64,000 bases of DNA from Climacium dendroides. Lineage: Eukaryota > Streptophyta > Bryopsida > Hypnales > Climaciaceae. This document shows positions 23,601 through 34,663 of this stretch, in pieces (positions within the stretch are counted from its first letter, which is position 1; each line of letters opens with the position of its first letter). Made by a program: the position numbers and the translations under genes. The DNA lies in assembly GCA_950106755.1 (NCBI GenBank), contig OX467086.1:16262001-16326000 (forward strand). Reading direction: 5' to 3'. The notes under the pieces were generated by a model that searched no databases, was not told the origin of the DNA, and worked only from the letters and a program-made list of their open reading frames with translations.

Positions 23601-25039
23601 GTTGGATATACAAAAATAAAAGTTCCTTTTTCATTGTAGTTCTTTGCACTAAAAATGGAGTTTTAGAGTTTTTTCTTGATAGTCATGAGCTTTTATTAGT
23701 CAAAAGTGAATCTACTCTCCAAACAACATGTGATTAGTCACATATCAATGTACACAACTAACTAATACATGCTTCCTAACTAGTACATCTATGTATATTA
23801 GTTATTATAATAATGTCTTATAAAAGGCATAGCCAAAAATACATACAAAAAATGATTTTGTGAGATTTTTTCATCGTGCAAGCTATTCATTTCTTACCTC
23901 CTACGTTGCCTAAAACTATATCACAACAAATTTATCATGTTCCAAATCCTTTAAAAGATTGGAATAAGATCCTTCTATCTTAATCCCTAAATGCAAGGGC
24001 CTTTTGGGTAAAAACATAATTGCTTTTGAAGTATTATAGGTTTAAATGTTACTAAGGTGTAGAAATCTCAACTATATGTATTGTAAATGATGTGAATCAA
24101 ATTCAAAGTCATTTGACCACATAAATTGCAAGATTACAATGTTTTAGTGTTAAAAAAGGATGTAGAAATTATCCTAGCAACACATTGGGAGGTGAAAAAA
24201 CTTCAAACTAAAATGTGCTTCAAAATTAGCATACAAACACATTGGTGAAAAAGTATCATTCTTGACTCATTATGTTTGCAAATTGGCTTTGAAATGTCAA
24301 AAAATAGCAAAAGAAGTTTTAGAAAACACATTTAAGGCTGAACCTCCTTCTACTAAAATGTCTCTTAGTCACTTATAACTTCTTGGATTGATATGAAATT
24401 TTAACCACAAAAACTAAACTAATATGCATAATTTTTCAAATTTTTTGGAAATGGACATTGTGTGAAGAAGAAACAAGCCACCAAAATTCACCATAATTTT
24501 AAAATATCTAGACTTTGAACTTTGAATTGCTTCCAAACATTCAAAACAACTTGGAGTGACATGAAAATTTAACCACAATATCAAGACTTCAAGGAGAATA
24601 TAACCCAACAAATTTTACTAAAAACATTGGATGAAGGAGGTATAAGTCCCTAAAGTTGCAGCCCTCCAAATGTAGTTCGGTAAATTCAAATTGAACCTGT
24701 CAACTTTGAATGTCTTTCAAAAAATAAGTACATCTTGGATTGATTTGAAAATTGTACCATTCAAACTAGAAGAGATAGTGCAAGCTTTTCAACAAATTTT
24801 TATTGAATTTGAACATTGGATGCAAAAGTCATAGCACTTCAAATTGGACTTCCAGACTATGTGGGGACACTTTTGGTCTTTTAGGGTGCTCAAGGTTAAA
24901 CCAAGTTTGAAAGTATACACACCCTTGCAAAATACATGGAAAATGTTCCAATCCATCCATATATCCTCCAAAGACTTCAACCTATAATGTCTATTTTTGA
25001 TTGTTCAATGTTATGCGCTGAGGAAGCCATATCTTTAAT
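20636..25039. repeat. Repeat-rich AT DNA, no gene
   Basis: Contains diverged members of the dispersed families. A block at about 23930-24380 matches 60930-61380 in the same orientation, and a block at about 24380-24960 matches 59680-60250 in the opposite orientation. A stretch near 21450-21760 with TGTTAGGAG and a CTCTCTCTTTCTT tract looks like a possible solo LTR, but this is not proven. Short tandem ATAGTACTC units lie near 22968-23010. The ORFs are short and without protein features. Confidence 0.4.
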
Positions 25040-26310
25040 TTAAAGTACCATTGCATTGCCACTTAAACAAGTGGCTTCCGCTATCATGGAGTGTCCTGCG
25101 GCGTTCTTCCTCTTGATTGCCGTATTTTGTAGACGACGGTCGACTTTTGCTTCCGTAGTGGTTGAGGAACTTAAAACCACATGTACGACTCCAACAGGAA
25201 GGGAGGTCTTCTGTGGCATAGTTGCAAGCGGAGTGTTTGAGCCCGTTGAGAACCCAAGAAAAGCTCGATGCTTCTTGCTTCCAACTTGCGTTAGCGGAGA
25301 TGCCTTTGACGCACTAACATTCTGATTGTCATTGGTCGATGCTGGCGCGGCATACGGATCCTCCTCTCCATCGTAGCTCCCTTCACGGTGGTCTGCATCT
25401 GTTGCTCTTGTGCTAGCGCATTTGTAGTTGTTGTCGTCTGCTGACAGTAAGTCTCGAGTGTGTGGAGACTTGGTGGAAGGCTTCTTCCCATACCAATGGT
25501 GGATGTTGAAGAAGACACTCTATGGGAAAGTTTTAGATAATCCCTTAGCTCGTCTCTGTGCCACAAACAAATTCCAATATGTTAATTCATTTGTACCAAT
25601 ACAAGACAAAAAGTCCACAATCTTCTTGTACTCGGAAATCAACTGATTCCACTTGCTTTTGCATGCATGTCCATCTCGTGGACACAGTGAAAGACTCCTT
25701 CTCTTTAGTTCTTAACTGATATTCAACCACTTCTTTGCGTCCACCACCATGAAGTCTCGCTTGTCATCTATATTAAGTTCCTCCATGAAAAGTGTTCACT
25801 TGTTGTCAACTAATGCTATAATTTCAACGTGGCTCCAATTAGGACCTCTCTCCTTTCGTTGTTGTTTTAGTGCAAGAATGTCACCACTACTTTGCATCAA
25901 TGTAGTCTCTGTAGGAAGGCTAGTAACATGTTGTACAACTGTAGTGGTTGAAGGAAGAATATTATGCGAAAAACTTGTATCATCGACTGTAAAGACAACA
26001 ATGCCACTGATTAGTTACGGTGTTAGTCATAAGGTACAGTGTTTTTATAACAAGCCTCACCGTAACTACTGCCCACATGCACAAGAATTAACAAAAGTGG
26101 AATTTTTAGTTCTCCGTAGTGACTACTTCAAGCAGAGAATGCAAAAAAATTCAAATGACTTGCAATAGCTAAGCGCGAATCCAAGACGTTGACATTGACA
26201 AGACGATACTTACCTTGTCGACTTGCAACGTTCAGAATTGGAGATTGCGGAATGCCTCCACATCTGCTCAGACTAGGTACAGACACTTCATTCACCGGAA
26301 ATACATGCAC
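25040..26310 (-). pseudogene. Trihelix (Myb/SANT-like) DNA-binding protein pseudogene
   Basis: Reading on the minus strand, exon 2 (25986-25040) keeps one frame through RGPNWSHVEIIALVDNK, then EELNIDDKRDF, then CKSKWNQLISEYKKIVDFL and TNELTYWNLFVAQRRAKGL. This is the pattern of plant trihelix/Myb-SANT-like proteins, with conserved tryptophans in RGPNW, KW and YWNL, and the later PHTRDLL segment. The frame is cut by three stops at 25798-25796 (TGA), 25714-25712 (TAA) and 25522-25520 (TAG), and ends at a TAA. An upstream exon ends at 26214 with a CAAG|GTAAGT donor and joins a TTTACAG acceptor in phase; its start is not defined because no ATG is evident. Such proteins bind DNA in the nucleus; related ones are also encoded by Harbinger-type transposons. 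All three stops fit single C-to-T changes. Confidence 0.75.
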
Positions 26311-27004
26311 GTATGTTAAAAAATGATCAGTAGAAGTACACGTTAATTACATCTACAACTTATAAACTATATTGTCATTACAAAAAAGACATCTATAGTG
26401 CCTGAGCACTTATCAACTGGTCCGATTGGGATCAATAGTGTGTCCACTACATGACACCTCTTCCCCCGTTGTTGCTCTTGTCGCTGCTCCATCACGTGAC
26501 TAGCGGTATGACAATTCCTCAACAGTTGCAACGCAAAACAGATGTAAATTTTGCAATTTCAAGTTTAACAAATCTACCTCCGTCACTTAGTTTCTGGACA
26601 TGTGAAAAATTGTCTTGGTCACTCATTGCCTAGCACTATCGACCAGATCTGCAAAAGTTCAAATGGAATTGCTGCTCTGCTTGTTTTGCATGCACCAAAG
26701 AAGATATGACAATGCTTGTTGGCGCTACCATTTTCTAGCTGTGTCCATCGATTTCTTTTACAGACCCTCATTACTTCAACTGCGTACATTGTTATGTTGT
26801 GAATTTGTATATAATATATATTTACACCGATACATTATTATAATTAGATTTTATGATTCGGAGAGAAGAAACTTATTAATGACGCTTTCAGTAGCTTCAA
26901 GGTGATGCTTGTAACTGACACTGAATGATATAAAGAGTTCAATCTTGAATTAACTTCATCAATTCGAGTTAGTTTTCTTAAATCTATAGAGTTTGTGATT
27001 CATT
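26311..27004. other. Region between the two divergent reading frames
   Basis: About 700 bases separating the minus-strand trihelix pseudogene from the plus-strand ORF. Short frames (60 to 96 codons) are present on the plus strand but I recognise none. If the pair formed one divergent unit, as in Harbinger-type elements, this would be the shared promoter region; no transposase is visible, so that remains a guess. Confidence 0.3.
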
Positions 27005-27022
27005 GTGAAGTTTGATTTTCAA

Positions 27023-28786
27023 ATGTCGAATTGGGATTTTTTTATGGAGTCGCAAGATCCCGAGTTTCAACTAGAAGTGGAGCTAAAGTTTTCTTTGTCT
27101 CAACTGTCAGATCAGCCAATCCAATTGATGTCAACGATACCAAGGCAAGTTCGTTCACGAGAGGAAGGTGGACCTTCTCGGCTATTGAAACAACCTCATG
27201 TGGAACAACGTTGGCACAACAATTTTCAAAGAGATGCCCGTGCTTTGGTAATTCTGCTTCAAGTCGTTTGTGTTGAACCAGGCACTCAAGATGTGACTTT
27301 TGAGAGCAGTTTTGAAGGCCTTAATGAAGAACAGTACTATTGTATGGTTAAGCTAATTAAAAAAAATCTTGGCCATCAATGTTGGTTGAAAGGGCCAGTG
27401 AATCCTTTAACAAAGGCCGAACGTGTCACTATAAGAAAACTGCGTTTTTGACGATGTTTTGACAAAAACACGTGACGTCCAGAAAAACATCACATGTTTT
27501 CAAAAACATCCGACGTTTGCCAAAAAACAAGTGTTGGGTAATGAGATTTCAATTGATGTCAACGACAACAAGGCAACAAAATTCAGAGAATAAGTGAATG
27601 TCACTTGCAACGTCACATGTCTTCCATGACGTCAAACACAACAGAATATGTTTTTTTTGACATCACAAAAAACATGAGAAATCCACGTCAGCAAGTAAAC
27701 TTATTTTGATTATGGCTAAATTAGTAAAAATTGTTTTGAAATGTTGACCACATATAAAAATTTAAGGATAGGGCAGCCACGTGGCATACCTTGGAAAAAA
27801 AAGGACATGGATGGATGTGCACCATGGATGAGAAGAGCTGGTTTTTATACTAGTGGGGTGATAGGAAGAGAAACAATCCATATGGGATAAGTACAACAAA
27901 ACTTGTGTTCAATATAAAATGTGTAAACAAACAAGACTCGTTGATTCTGATGTCTAAATCAACATGTCACATGTCTGAAACAACATCTACATGTCTAAAA
28001 CAACGTCAAAATGGACAATGTTCAAATTCCCATTCTCCATTTATCCCATATCTTTTGTCTCATCATGGACAGAGAATGAATATAAATAGGACCCCTTTAC
28101 CTTCATTTTTAATAAATTTTAATGACTTATTTCCTTCATTTTGCCATCAAAAATCCTTTTGATTGTACATGGTAAGTTTTCTTTACATTTTTTTGAATTA
28201 AAATTTTTTATATGTTTATTTTATTTTATTTTTTCAATAGTTTTTTTGTACTGACCTTTGCATGACATAAAGGTTGTTCACAATGATGTCAAAATGGACA
28301 CGTCTACGTTTTATGAGACGTCATGAACAACAGGACTTTAGAATTTCAACTCACCCAATATTGTTGACGTGGCATGTCCACGTCAAAAAATGCCATGTCA
28401 GATTTGAAAGGGGTCCACGTCACCGCCCCGGGCAGGAAGGGGTTGGGGGATAAAAAATACACGTGGCAAAAACTGCCCAAACAAAAGTTGAGTTGGCATT
28501 TTGGACCCCTCCACATGTCACACTTAGAGAAGTTTGGAGGCCTTGAATTTTTTTGACGTTACAAAAAATCGTCATGTTATTGGTGACGTTCACAAAAATT
28601 TTAGCATGTTTTGGGCGTTTATTTTTTGACGGATTTCGGAGGACATCAACGTCGATGTCAAACCCGTTTTTAAAAATACAGATGCCTGTTTTTTGTGACA
28701 TCCAAAAAAACTACGTTTTCTTATAGTGTGTAGACTATGTAGCTGCTATCGTCCGGCGCATTTTGAAGTTCTTGCAAATGGAATAG
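27023..28786 (+). pseudogene. Unrecognised ORF interrupted by a CACTA element
   Basis: An open frame from ATG at 27023 (an in-frame stop lies just upstream at 26996) runs to 27426, where the CACTA element begins. After the element and its duplicated TGT, the same frame resumes at 28732 and continues through DYVAAIVRRILKFLQME to a TAG at 28784-28786. Joined, it would be about 152 residues. The N-terminal third is acidic and glutamine-rich; the middle contains VEQRWHNNFQRDARALVILL and EGLNEEQYYCMVKLIKKNL, both likely helical. I recognise no family. It lies divergent to the trihelix pseudogene and might belong to the same element or gene neighbourhood. The frame being exactly restored by excision argues that it was a real coding sequence when the insertion happened, and that the insertion is fairly recent. 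Confidence 0.6.
27427..28728 (+). mobile_element. Non-autonomous CACTA transposon, 1302 bp
   Basis: Terminal inverted repeats are CACTATAAGAAAACTGCGTT on the left and its counterpart ending ACGTTTTCTTATAGTG on the right, with a 3-bp target duplication TGT at 27424-27426 and 28729-28731. CACTA ends with a 3-bp duplication define the En/Spm (CACTA) superfamily. The subterminal regions contain many GACGT and CAAAAAACAT motifs in both orientations, as expected for transposase-binding repeats. No transposase frame is present, so it must depend on another copy. It interrupts the ORF that starts at 27023. Confidence 0.88.
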
Positions 28787-30690
28787 TATTCTTTTTCGAC
28801 TTCAATTTTTACCTTTGTTTGGCTTTTATTTTAGTATAGTGATCATTTTATATTTTATAATTCATTCATATGTTTAGAATTGAAGGTTAGAGGTTTAAAC
28901 GAGATTTACCTACTGAAATTTAACTTTGGTGGTAGTTTGGGCCATTGGAGGTGAGATAAACCTTCTAGAAGGTCTTTCCTATGACTAATGAGGGTTTGAA
29001 GATTCATGATAATTGTACATGGGTTGCCCCCTACTCTAAAATTTATTTGGTAGGTAGGTCTCATTTTTCCTTTGCTTAGTTGGATTTGTGTATAGGAAAA
29101 GGAAATAAGAGACCCCATGACTTTGAGGAGTCAAAACTTTTAATGTATTTTGAGTTTTGCAATGAAATTTGAAGAGTTAGCTTATGAAATTCTTATATTT
29201 TCAAAAAGACTATTCTTGCTTGATTTGAAGTTGTGAGTGAAAAATTATAAGCAAGTGAGTGGGAAGAGGTTTGCTACCACCCAATTGTAGAGGGGCAGAG
29301 ATTCGAGCGACTACCGTGATTTGTAGTTTTTACCTTTCCTTTTGAGATTTGGAAGCATTAGATTAATCTTCTTTAGCATTCTAAAGACTTATTTCTCAAA
29401 GCATTTAAAGCATTTTAAAGAAAGTTATGAGAGTATGAATGAATGAAGGTCTAATGCCTTTCTATTTGGAGAGTTTTGATGAGGTTTGCAGGTGGATGCT
29501 TTTGGTGCATCCTATTTACTTTCATTTTCTTGCTTAAGTGTTGTTTGGAAAAGAGGATCCAGTATGAATTTCTTGGTTTTTATTTTGGTACCTTCCCCAG
29601 TGGTAAACTTTGTCCCATTTTGTGTTTGTGGCTAAGTGCTTTTAATTTTTAATCGTATTGTGGTGGTGAGGTCGGGTTATTGGCCGCCACCATTGAGTGT
29701 GCACCAAGTGGGTGGTGCTAGTTTTTCCTTATGATGAGGCTGGAGTGATGACTAATAAATCATAAGGTTTGGTGGTGATGCAGGTTGCCTGACACTATAG
29801 ATAGTTGCAGGTACCCAAGTAGTCATCAAAACTACTTGAAAATGTTTGTGTTTTAGGCTTTGAGCTGGTTGTAGATACCAATGAGGCTTGTAAGCCTAAT
29901 CGGTGTTGGATACTACTAGGTGCCTCAGGTTTTAAGTGCAAACAAGGTTGATAGTTTAAACCAATCTGTGTTTTGAGAACAAGATTGGTCTGAAGGAACC
30001 TTATTCCCTTTCTCCTTCTTTCAACATCGTCACTTTTAGTTGCAGCCAGATACTTCGTGTATTTCCGAAGCAGACCCCTCTTACCTCGACAACTTCGACT
30101 ACGTCCTTCATATGCATGGTATAGCCAATGTTGGCAACACCTAATTACTGTCTATAATTTATGATTACATCGTCGACTTAAGTTAAGCGCGCTCTCCCTA
30201 GGACTTTAACTAATACCGTTTGTACTTGTCTGGAATCAACGTTTGCGTTTGACTGTGCCATTATTGCAAGTGCCTTTATTGCAAGTGCCTACCGCTTCTG
30301 TAATTTAGGACTATGGTCCATTGTTGTACATAATAGTGCCTTTACCGCTAGTCACGGAGGACACTACGTTGGCTCGGCTTTTACGTTGAACAGTTGGTGT
30401 GAAGACCCAATAGTTGGTGGACCTCCTAACACCACTTAAGACCCTCTTTGCAGTCCAGTGTGAAAGCACCCTAAGACAAATTCCCTTAAAAAAAATGCTA
30501 CATCCAGGGGCTCATTATAATAGGGCGCAATGTAGTAGCCATTCATGTGACATGCACCATGTGTGCAATACTAACGCCAAGGACACTTGTAGTTAGCAGA
30601 TCTTCTAATTTTATCTTTGCAATGAAATTCCATTTCATTTGTGTAAAAAAATGAAGTTAGAAAGTTACTATAGAGTATAATTTAATTTAC
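28787..30690. other. Unclassified sequence, possibly LTR-retrotransposon derived
   Basis: Moderately AT-rich DNA without a recognisable reading frame. The stretch 28880-30000 has the G/T-rich, low-coding character of a plant LTR (for example near 29660, GGTGGTGAGGTCGGGTTATT), but I find no matching second LTR, primer-binding site or polymerase domain. A 15-base direct repeat (GCCTTTATTGCAAGT and relatives) lies near 30260-30290. Confidence 0.3.
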
Positions 30691-30754
30691 GGTATGTTTG
30701 CACTTGGTGTTAAAAGTGTTGTTACTAACCTTTAACACCAAGTGTGAACATACC
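30691..30754. repeat. 64-bp hairpin, MITE or miRNA-like
   Basis: The left arm GGTATGTTTGCACTTGGTGT plus TAAA (30691-30714) is the reverse complement of 30731-30754 with one mismatch; the loop is 16 bases. Flanks are AT-rich. It resembles a minimal foldback MITE, and a transcript would give a miRNA-like stem, but there is no evidence of expression. Confidence 0.65.
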
Positions 30755-31189
30755 TTTTTAGTTTCATATTTGTGCACTATTTAGAAGAAAAAAATAGAGT
30801 TAATATAGTTTTGTTAACCTTAAGTACAGTACAATATATTTTTTTTATAATAGAAGAGCTCTAATTTGAAATGATCTAGGTAAGTACCACCAAAACTACC
30901 GTTTTTTGCTACTATATCTAGTTACTATTATAAGGTTGGTCAAATTTTCATTCTTTCTTGTTGTCAAATGAAAGGAGGTTCCACATACCAAAGAACACCA
31001 CATTTGAATACAATATGTAAAAGTTATAAAGGGCCAAAGTTTTTCTTGGTAGATGTTTTAAAATTGTTCTTCACAAGAAGTACGTAATTATTTTGGTTTT
31101 TGAAAATGTACACAAAGTGATAATGGCGGTTTTAAGTTGGGTGCACTTTTGGGTATATCTACTTTAATCCTTATAATGGCTTTCAAAAT

Positions 31190-31800
31190 GTTTCATATAC
31201 TTACAAAAATTGTCATAGCTAATTAAAGAATTAAAACTTTAAACTAAAATTGGTTAAGTTGTCATACAAATAACATACTTGCATAGAACTACGAATTTTA
31301 ATTTTAAAAATAAAATATCATTTTTAATATTTTAATTCAAATTTATTAGCAAAAAAATCTTAATTTTTTTTCAGAGAATTTTTTAGTATGTGGAATGAGA
31401 ATACTTTTTAGAATTTATAGTAAAAATTCAACAAATTTCAAAATTTTATTGAGCAAATATTGTTGTCTAAAATATAACTTTACATTTTTATATTTTCTAC
31501 ACATCACCTCAGAAATCCCAAATTTTTTTGGAATAAATAATTAAAAAAAAATTCTTATTAGAAAATTAATAAAAAAAGTCTTATTCCACTTATTAAAAAT
31601 CCTGAAAAATGTAATTGTATTATAAGTTTTTTTACTAAAAAACCTGAAAAATTTGATTAAATTTTGAATTTAAAAAAATTAAACCATTTTAGATTGGTGT
31701 GTTATTTGTACTTCAACATGTCTGAAATTTATTGAAAAAAATATAATTTTTCAATTTGTTATGGAAATTCATCAAGAATAAAAATTTATAGGATTTTAAA
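31190..31800. mobile_element. AT-rich foldback element B
   Basis: Related to the palindrome at 17.2-17.85 kb. The left part (near 31255, GTCATACAAATAACATACTT) pairs imperfectly with the right part (near 31695-31730, TTATTTGTACTTCAACATGT), and the central TCTAAAATATAACTTTACAT phrase is also found in element A in similar form. No coding frame. Boundaries are approximate. Confidence 0.45.
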
Positions 31801-32106
31801 ATTAATTATTATAAGTGACACTAAATATATTTATTAGTATATTGTCTTTTTTTTTTCCTTTTGTCCCAATTCCCAAATTATTCATCCCCTAGAGTAATGC
31901 ACTTCAAATCTAATTTTAGGATTCAAGATGGATTTCTTTTGTTTTTGATGTTAACTAATGAATTGAAGCACATGAAGTCTAAGTTATCATCTACTTCACA
32001 AATAAAAAAATTCTAAAAGTTGAGTTTTTATAGTAATTTGAAGTTGTTTGCAAATTTGAACATCCAGAGAAGGTAAGATAGTTGTACAAGAAGTCTCCTT
32101 TTTCTA

Positions 32107-32925
32107 TTAACCCCTAACTGCCTGATCGACCATATACGGTCGATCTGAAATTTCAGGCTCATTTTGGGATGGGCAGTTAAATTCATATGACCGTTATAAA
32201 AATTTTGGGTGGCAATTTTTAGGGTTAACTATTGAAAACTTTCATTTTTCACTGAAAAAGTTGAACATTTGATTTTTGAGAGGTCCTTAAAGCCATGTTT
32301 GTCCATTAGTGATAGAGTAAAGCTTGCTAATTTTACTTCATTATCTCAACTTTGCCAATTTCACTTGACTTGAGATCTAAAAAATTGTACTTATCCATTT
32401 GATTTGAAAATGGTCCCAATGGAAAGAGCTTGGTGTTTTCATGATTTTCACCATTGAAAATTTAAACATGCAAGTGTTGATTTGGAGTTATTTGCAATTC
32501 ATACTTATAAAAAAAATTACATTTCAACAATTGCAAGGTGGATTGTGTAGTGAATTTGATATGTTGTCATGTAAAATTAAGTTTTTTGAAAGTGCATTTT
32601 AGTGTGCTAACACAATTTGTAGTTGTTCATGTCACCTCCAATTCCAAAATAAATTTATGTGCAAATTTCTGAAACATTGTGGGGAGGGACAACATATTAA
32701 AATTAAAAAAATGAATATTTCTCTTATTATAATCTCACAACTCCTATGCAATTTTTCACTCAAAATTGGTGAACATACTAATAAGCAAGCTCTTTAAACA
32801 TCTATACAGTTAGATTTTGAAAAAAACACAATTTGCTTCATTGGAGTTAACTACAAGCCCATGCTCTTTTTTCATAGTCAAAACATACTTGAAAAGGCTT
32901 GGGCATTTAGGGGTTAAAGCCTATC
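32107..32925. mobile_element. Dispersed repeat bounded by TTAACCCCTAA...TTAGGGGTTAA
   Basis: A member of the same end-type family as at 19.6 and 52.7 kb: TTAACCCCTAACTGCC on the left and GGCATTTAGGGGTTAAAG on the right, about 0.8 kb apart. The interior differs from the other two members. It has no useful ORF. Its left end contains a compact three-stem structure (see the finding at 32115-32179). Confidence 0.45.
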
Positions 32926-34294
32926 CTTGTTTATGTGTAGCACTTTGTATCTATTGCAATCTCTTACTTTTTGATCTTTCTTTGATTGCAAATAACAACC
33001 ACATTCATTTCTTTTGCACTTGAAAAGACACATTGTATATTTATTATAGAATCATTTCATCATAACATGCATTTAAAAATTGACACCAAATCCTTAACAC
33101 TTTCATTACTATAAAAAAAGACTAGTATTATAGGATGGAGGGAGTACAACTTAATTAAACTCAATATTTATTGTTTTGTATGCGCTCTTTTGTGACTATG
33201 AGGTAGTACACTCCACTCTTGAGTCCTACATCTTCATCCAAAACCAACCTTTTCTTAATGCAATTCCAACTTCATTGACCTTTTGAGATGTTGATTAATT
33301 TTCATCTCTTGAATTCCTACTTTGAAGAATGATTTTATTTACACATGTCTATAGACTTTAATAGGAAGCTATAATCTTTTACTTCAAAAATTTATAGAGA
33401 ATTCAAAAGAAACAATTTTGAAATGAATTTTTTTTTTCTTTGAGTTTTTTTTCAAAAGACTAATCAATACAAATTAATCAATTATGACTCTTGATATCAA
33501 AAGAAAAAAAAATTCTTAAAAGAATGGGAATGAGGTGTTCTATCTAATATGAATGGACTACAAATTCATTATTCATAAGCTTTGGTTCACATGAGATGAA
33601 GCATTGCCTCAATAGAAGCTACAATTGAGGAGATTTGAGTAGTCTTTTACTCAAGAAGCAAGCTAATATTATAGGAATTGAACCTATTGTAGAGTAGCTA
33701 CTTGTCTTATTTTTCTAAAATGAAATGAATTGATCAAATATTTCAAGATTAAACTTATTTTCCATATCAAATACAAAATAACCTCAATTCTTTTGAAATT
33801 CATTTTATGGTTGTAAGTAATAGCAAAAAACATCACAATAGTAATCAAAATTCTTGAACCACCTATGAAACCAAAAATTGGACTTCTAAATGATTTTTAA
33901 TGCGTAATGTTGGATGAAAGACTAAAAATCTAAAATATTTCAACCATTTTTTTAAGTTTTTTTTTCTTCAATGCATTTTGAACATATAGTTCGTTATTTG
34001 TTCATTGAAGAATTATTGATATTATATTCTTGCATAGAAAATTTTAAAAAAGAATTTAGATTTGTATTTAATAAAATATCTTTAAGCAATGCAAGAAGCA
34101 ATGGAAACAAAATTAGGGAGACTAACTTAGTGCCTTGCCAAAGGGAGGGATATAGTGGTAGGCCAAGGAGAGATAAAGTACTTTACCAAGAGAGGATGTA
34201 GCAGTGGATGCGGTTTATGCAAATGTGATGCAAATGCAAACAACATGCAAAGCTCCATGCATTTAGAATTGTGTTGACTTGCAAATTTCTATGG
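32926..34294. other. AT-rich spacer, no gene seen
   Basis: Short ORFs only. Near 33130-33148, GGATGGAGGGAGTA resembles one end of a Stowaway MITE, but the partner end is not found. Confidence 0.35.
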
Positions 34295-34465
34295 TCAACA
34301 TGGTTGTCATACTGGACAAGTTACTATTCATTTTTCGTCATGTAGGACGAGTTACTATTCATCAAATGTACTTGAGAGGTACATTTGATGAATAGTAACT
34401 CGTCCTACAGAACAAGAAATGAATAGTAACTTGTTCAGTATGGCAACTATGATGGTCAATTATAG
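34295..34465. repeat. Long foldback hairpin of about 170 bp
   Basis: Two arms of about 80 bases separated by a 6-base loop (TTGAGA near 34373). The inner 35 or so bases (GACGAGTTACTATTCATCAA and onward) pair perfectly and the outer parts with scattered mismatches. GTTACTATTCAT occurs twice in each arm, so the arm itself looks built from a duplicated motif. It may be a MITE or, if transcribed, a long double-stranded RNA source. Confidence 0.75.
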
Positions 34466-34663
34466 TTCTAGCGAACTCCTCCAAATTTGAGTAAGACAAT
34501 TTTCTCATGAAGGTGTTGTGGCAATATAGTGTTGTCACTAGAAGAAGGGAAGGGACAAAGGGTGTTTTGCATTGACAGAAGGTACTATGACGAAGAGCAT
34601 CTTGACAAATACAATTGATAAATATATTCATCAAGAACAAAAATTTATAGCATTTTAAAATCA

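Noticed and set aside
33130..33148. Stowaway MITE end
   Set aside because: Only one end (GGAGGGAGTA) is visible and no partner lies within a plausible distance.
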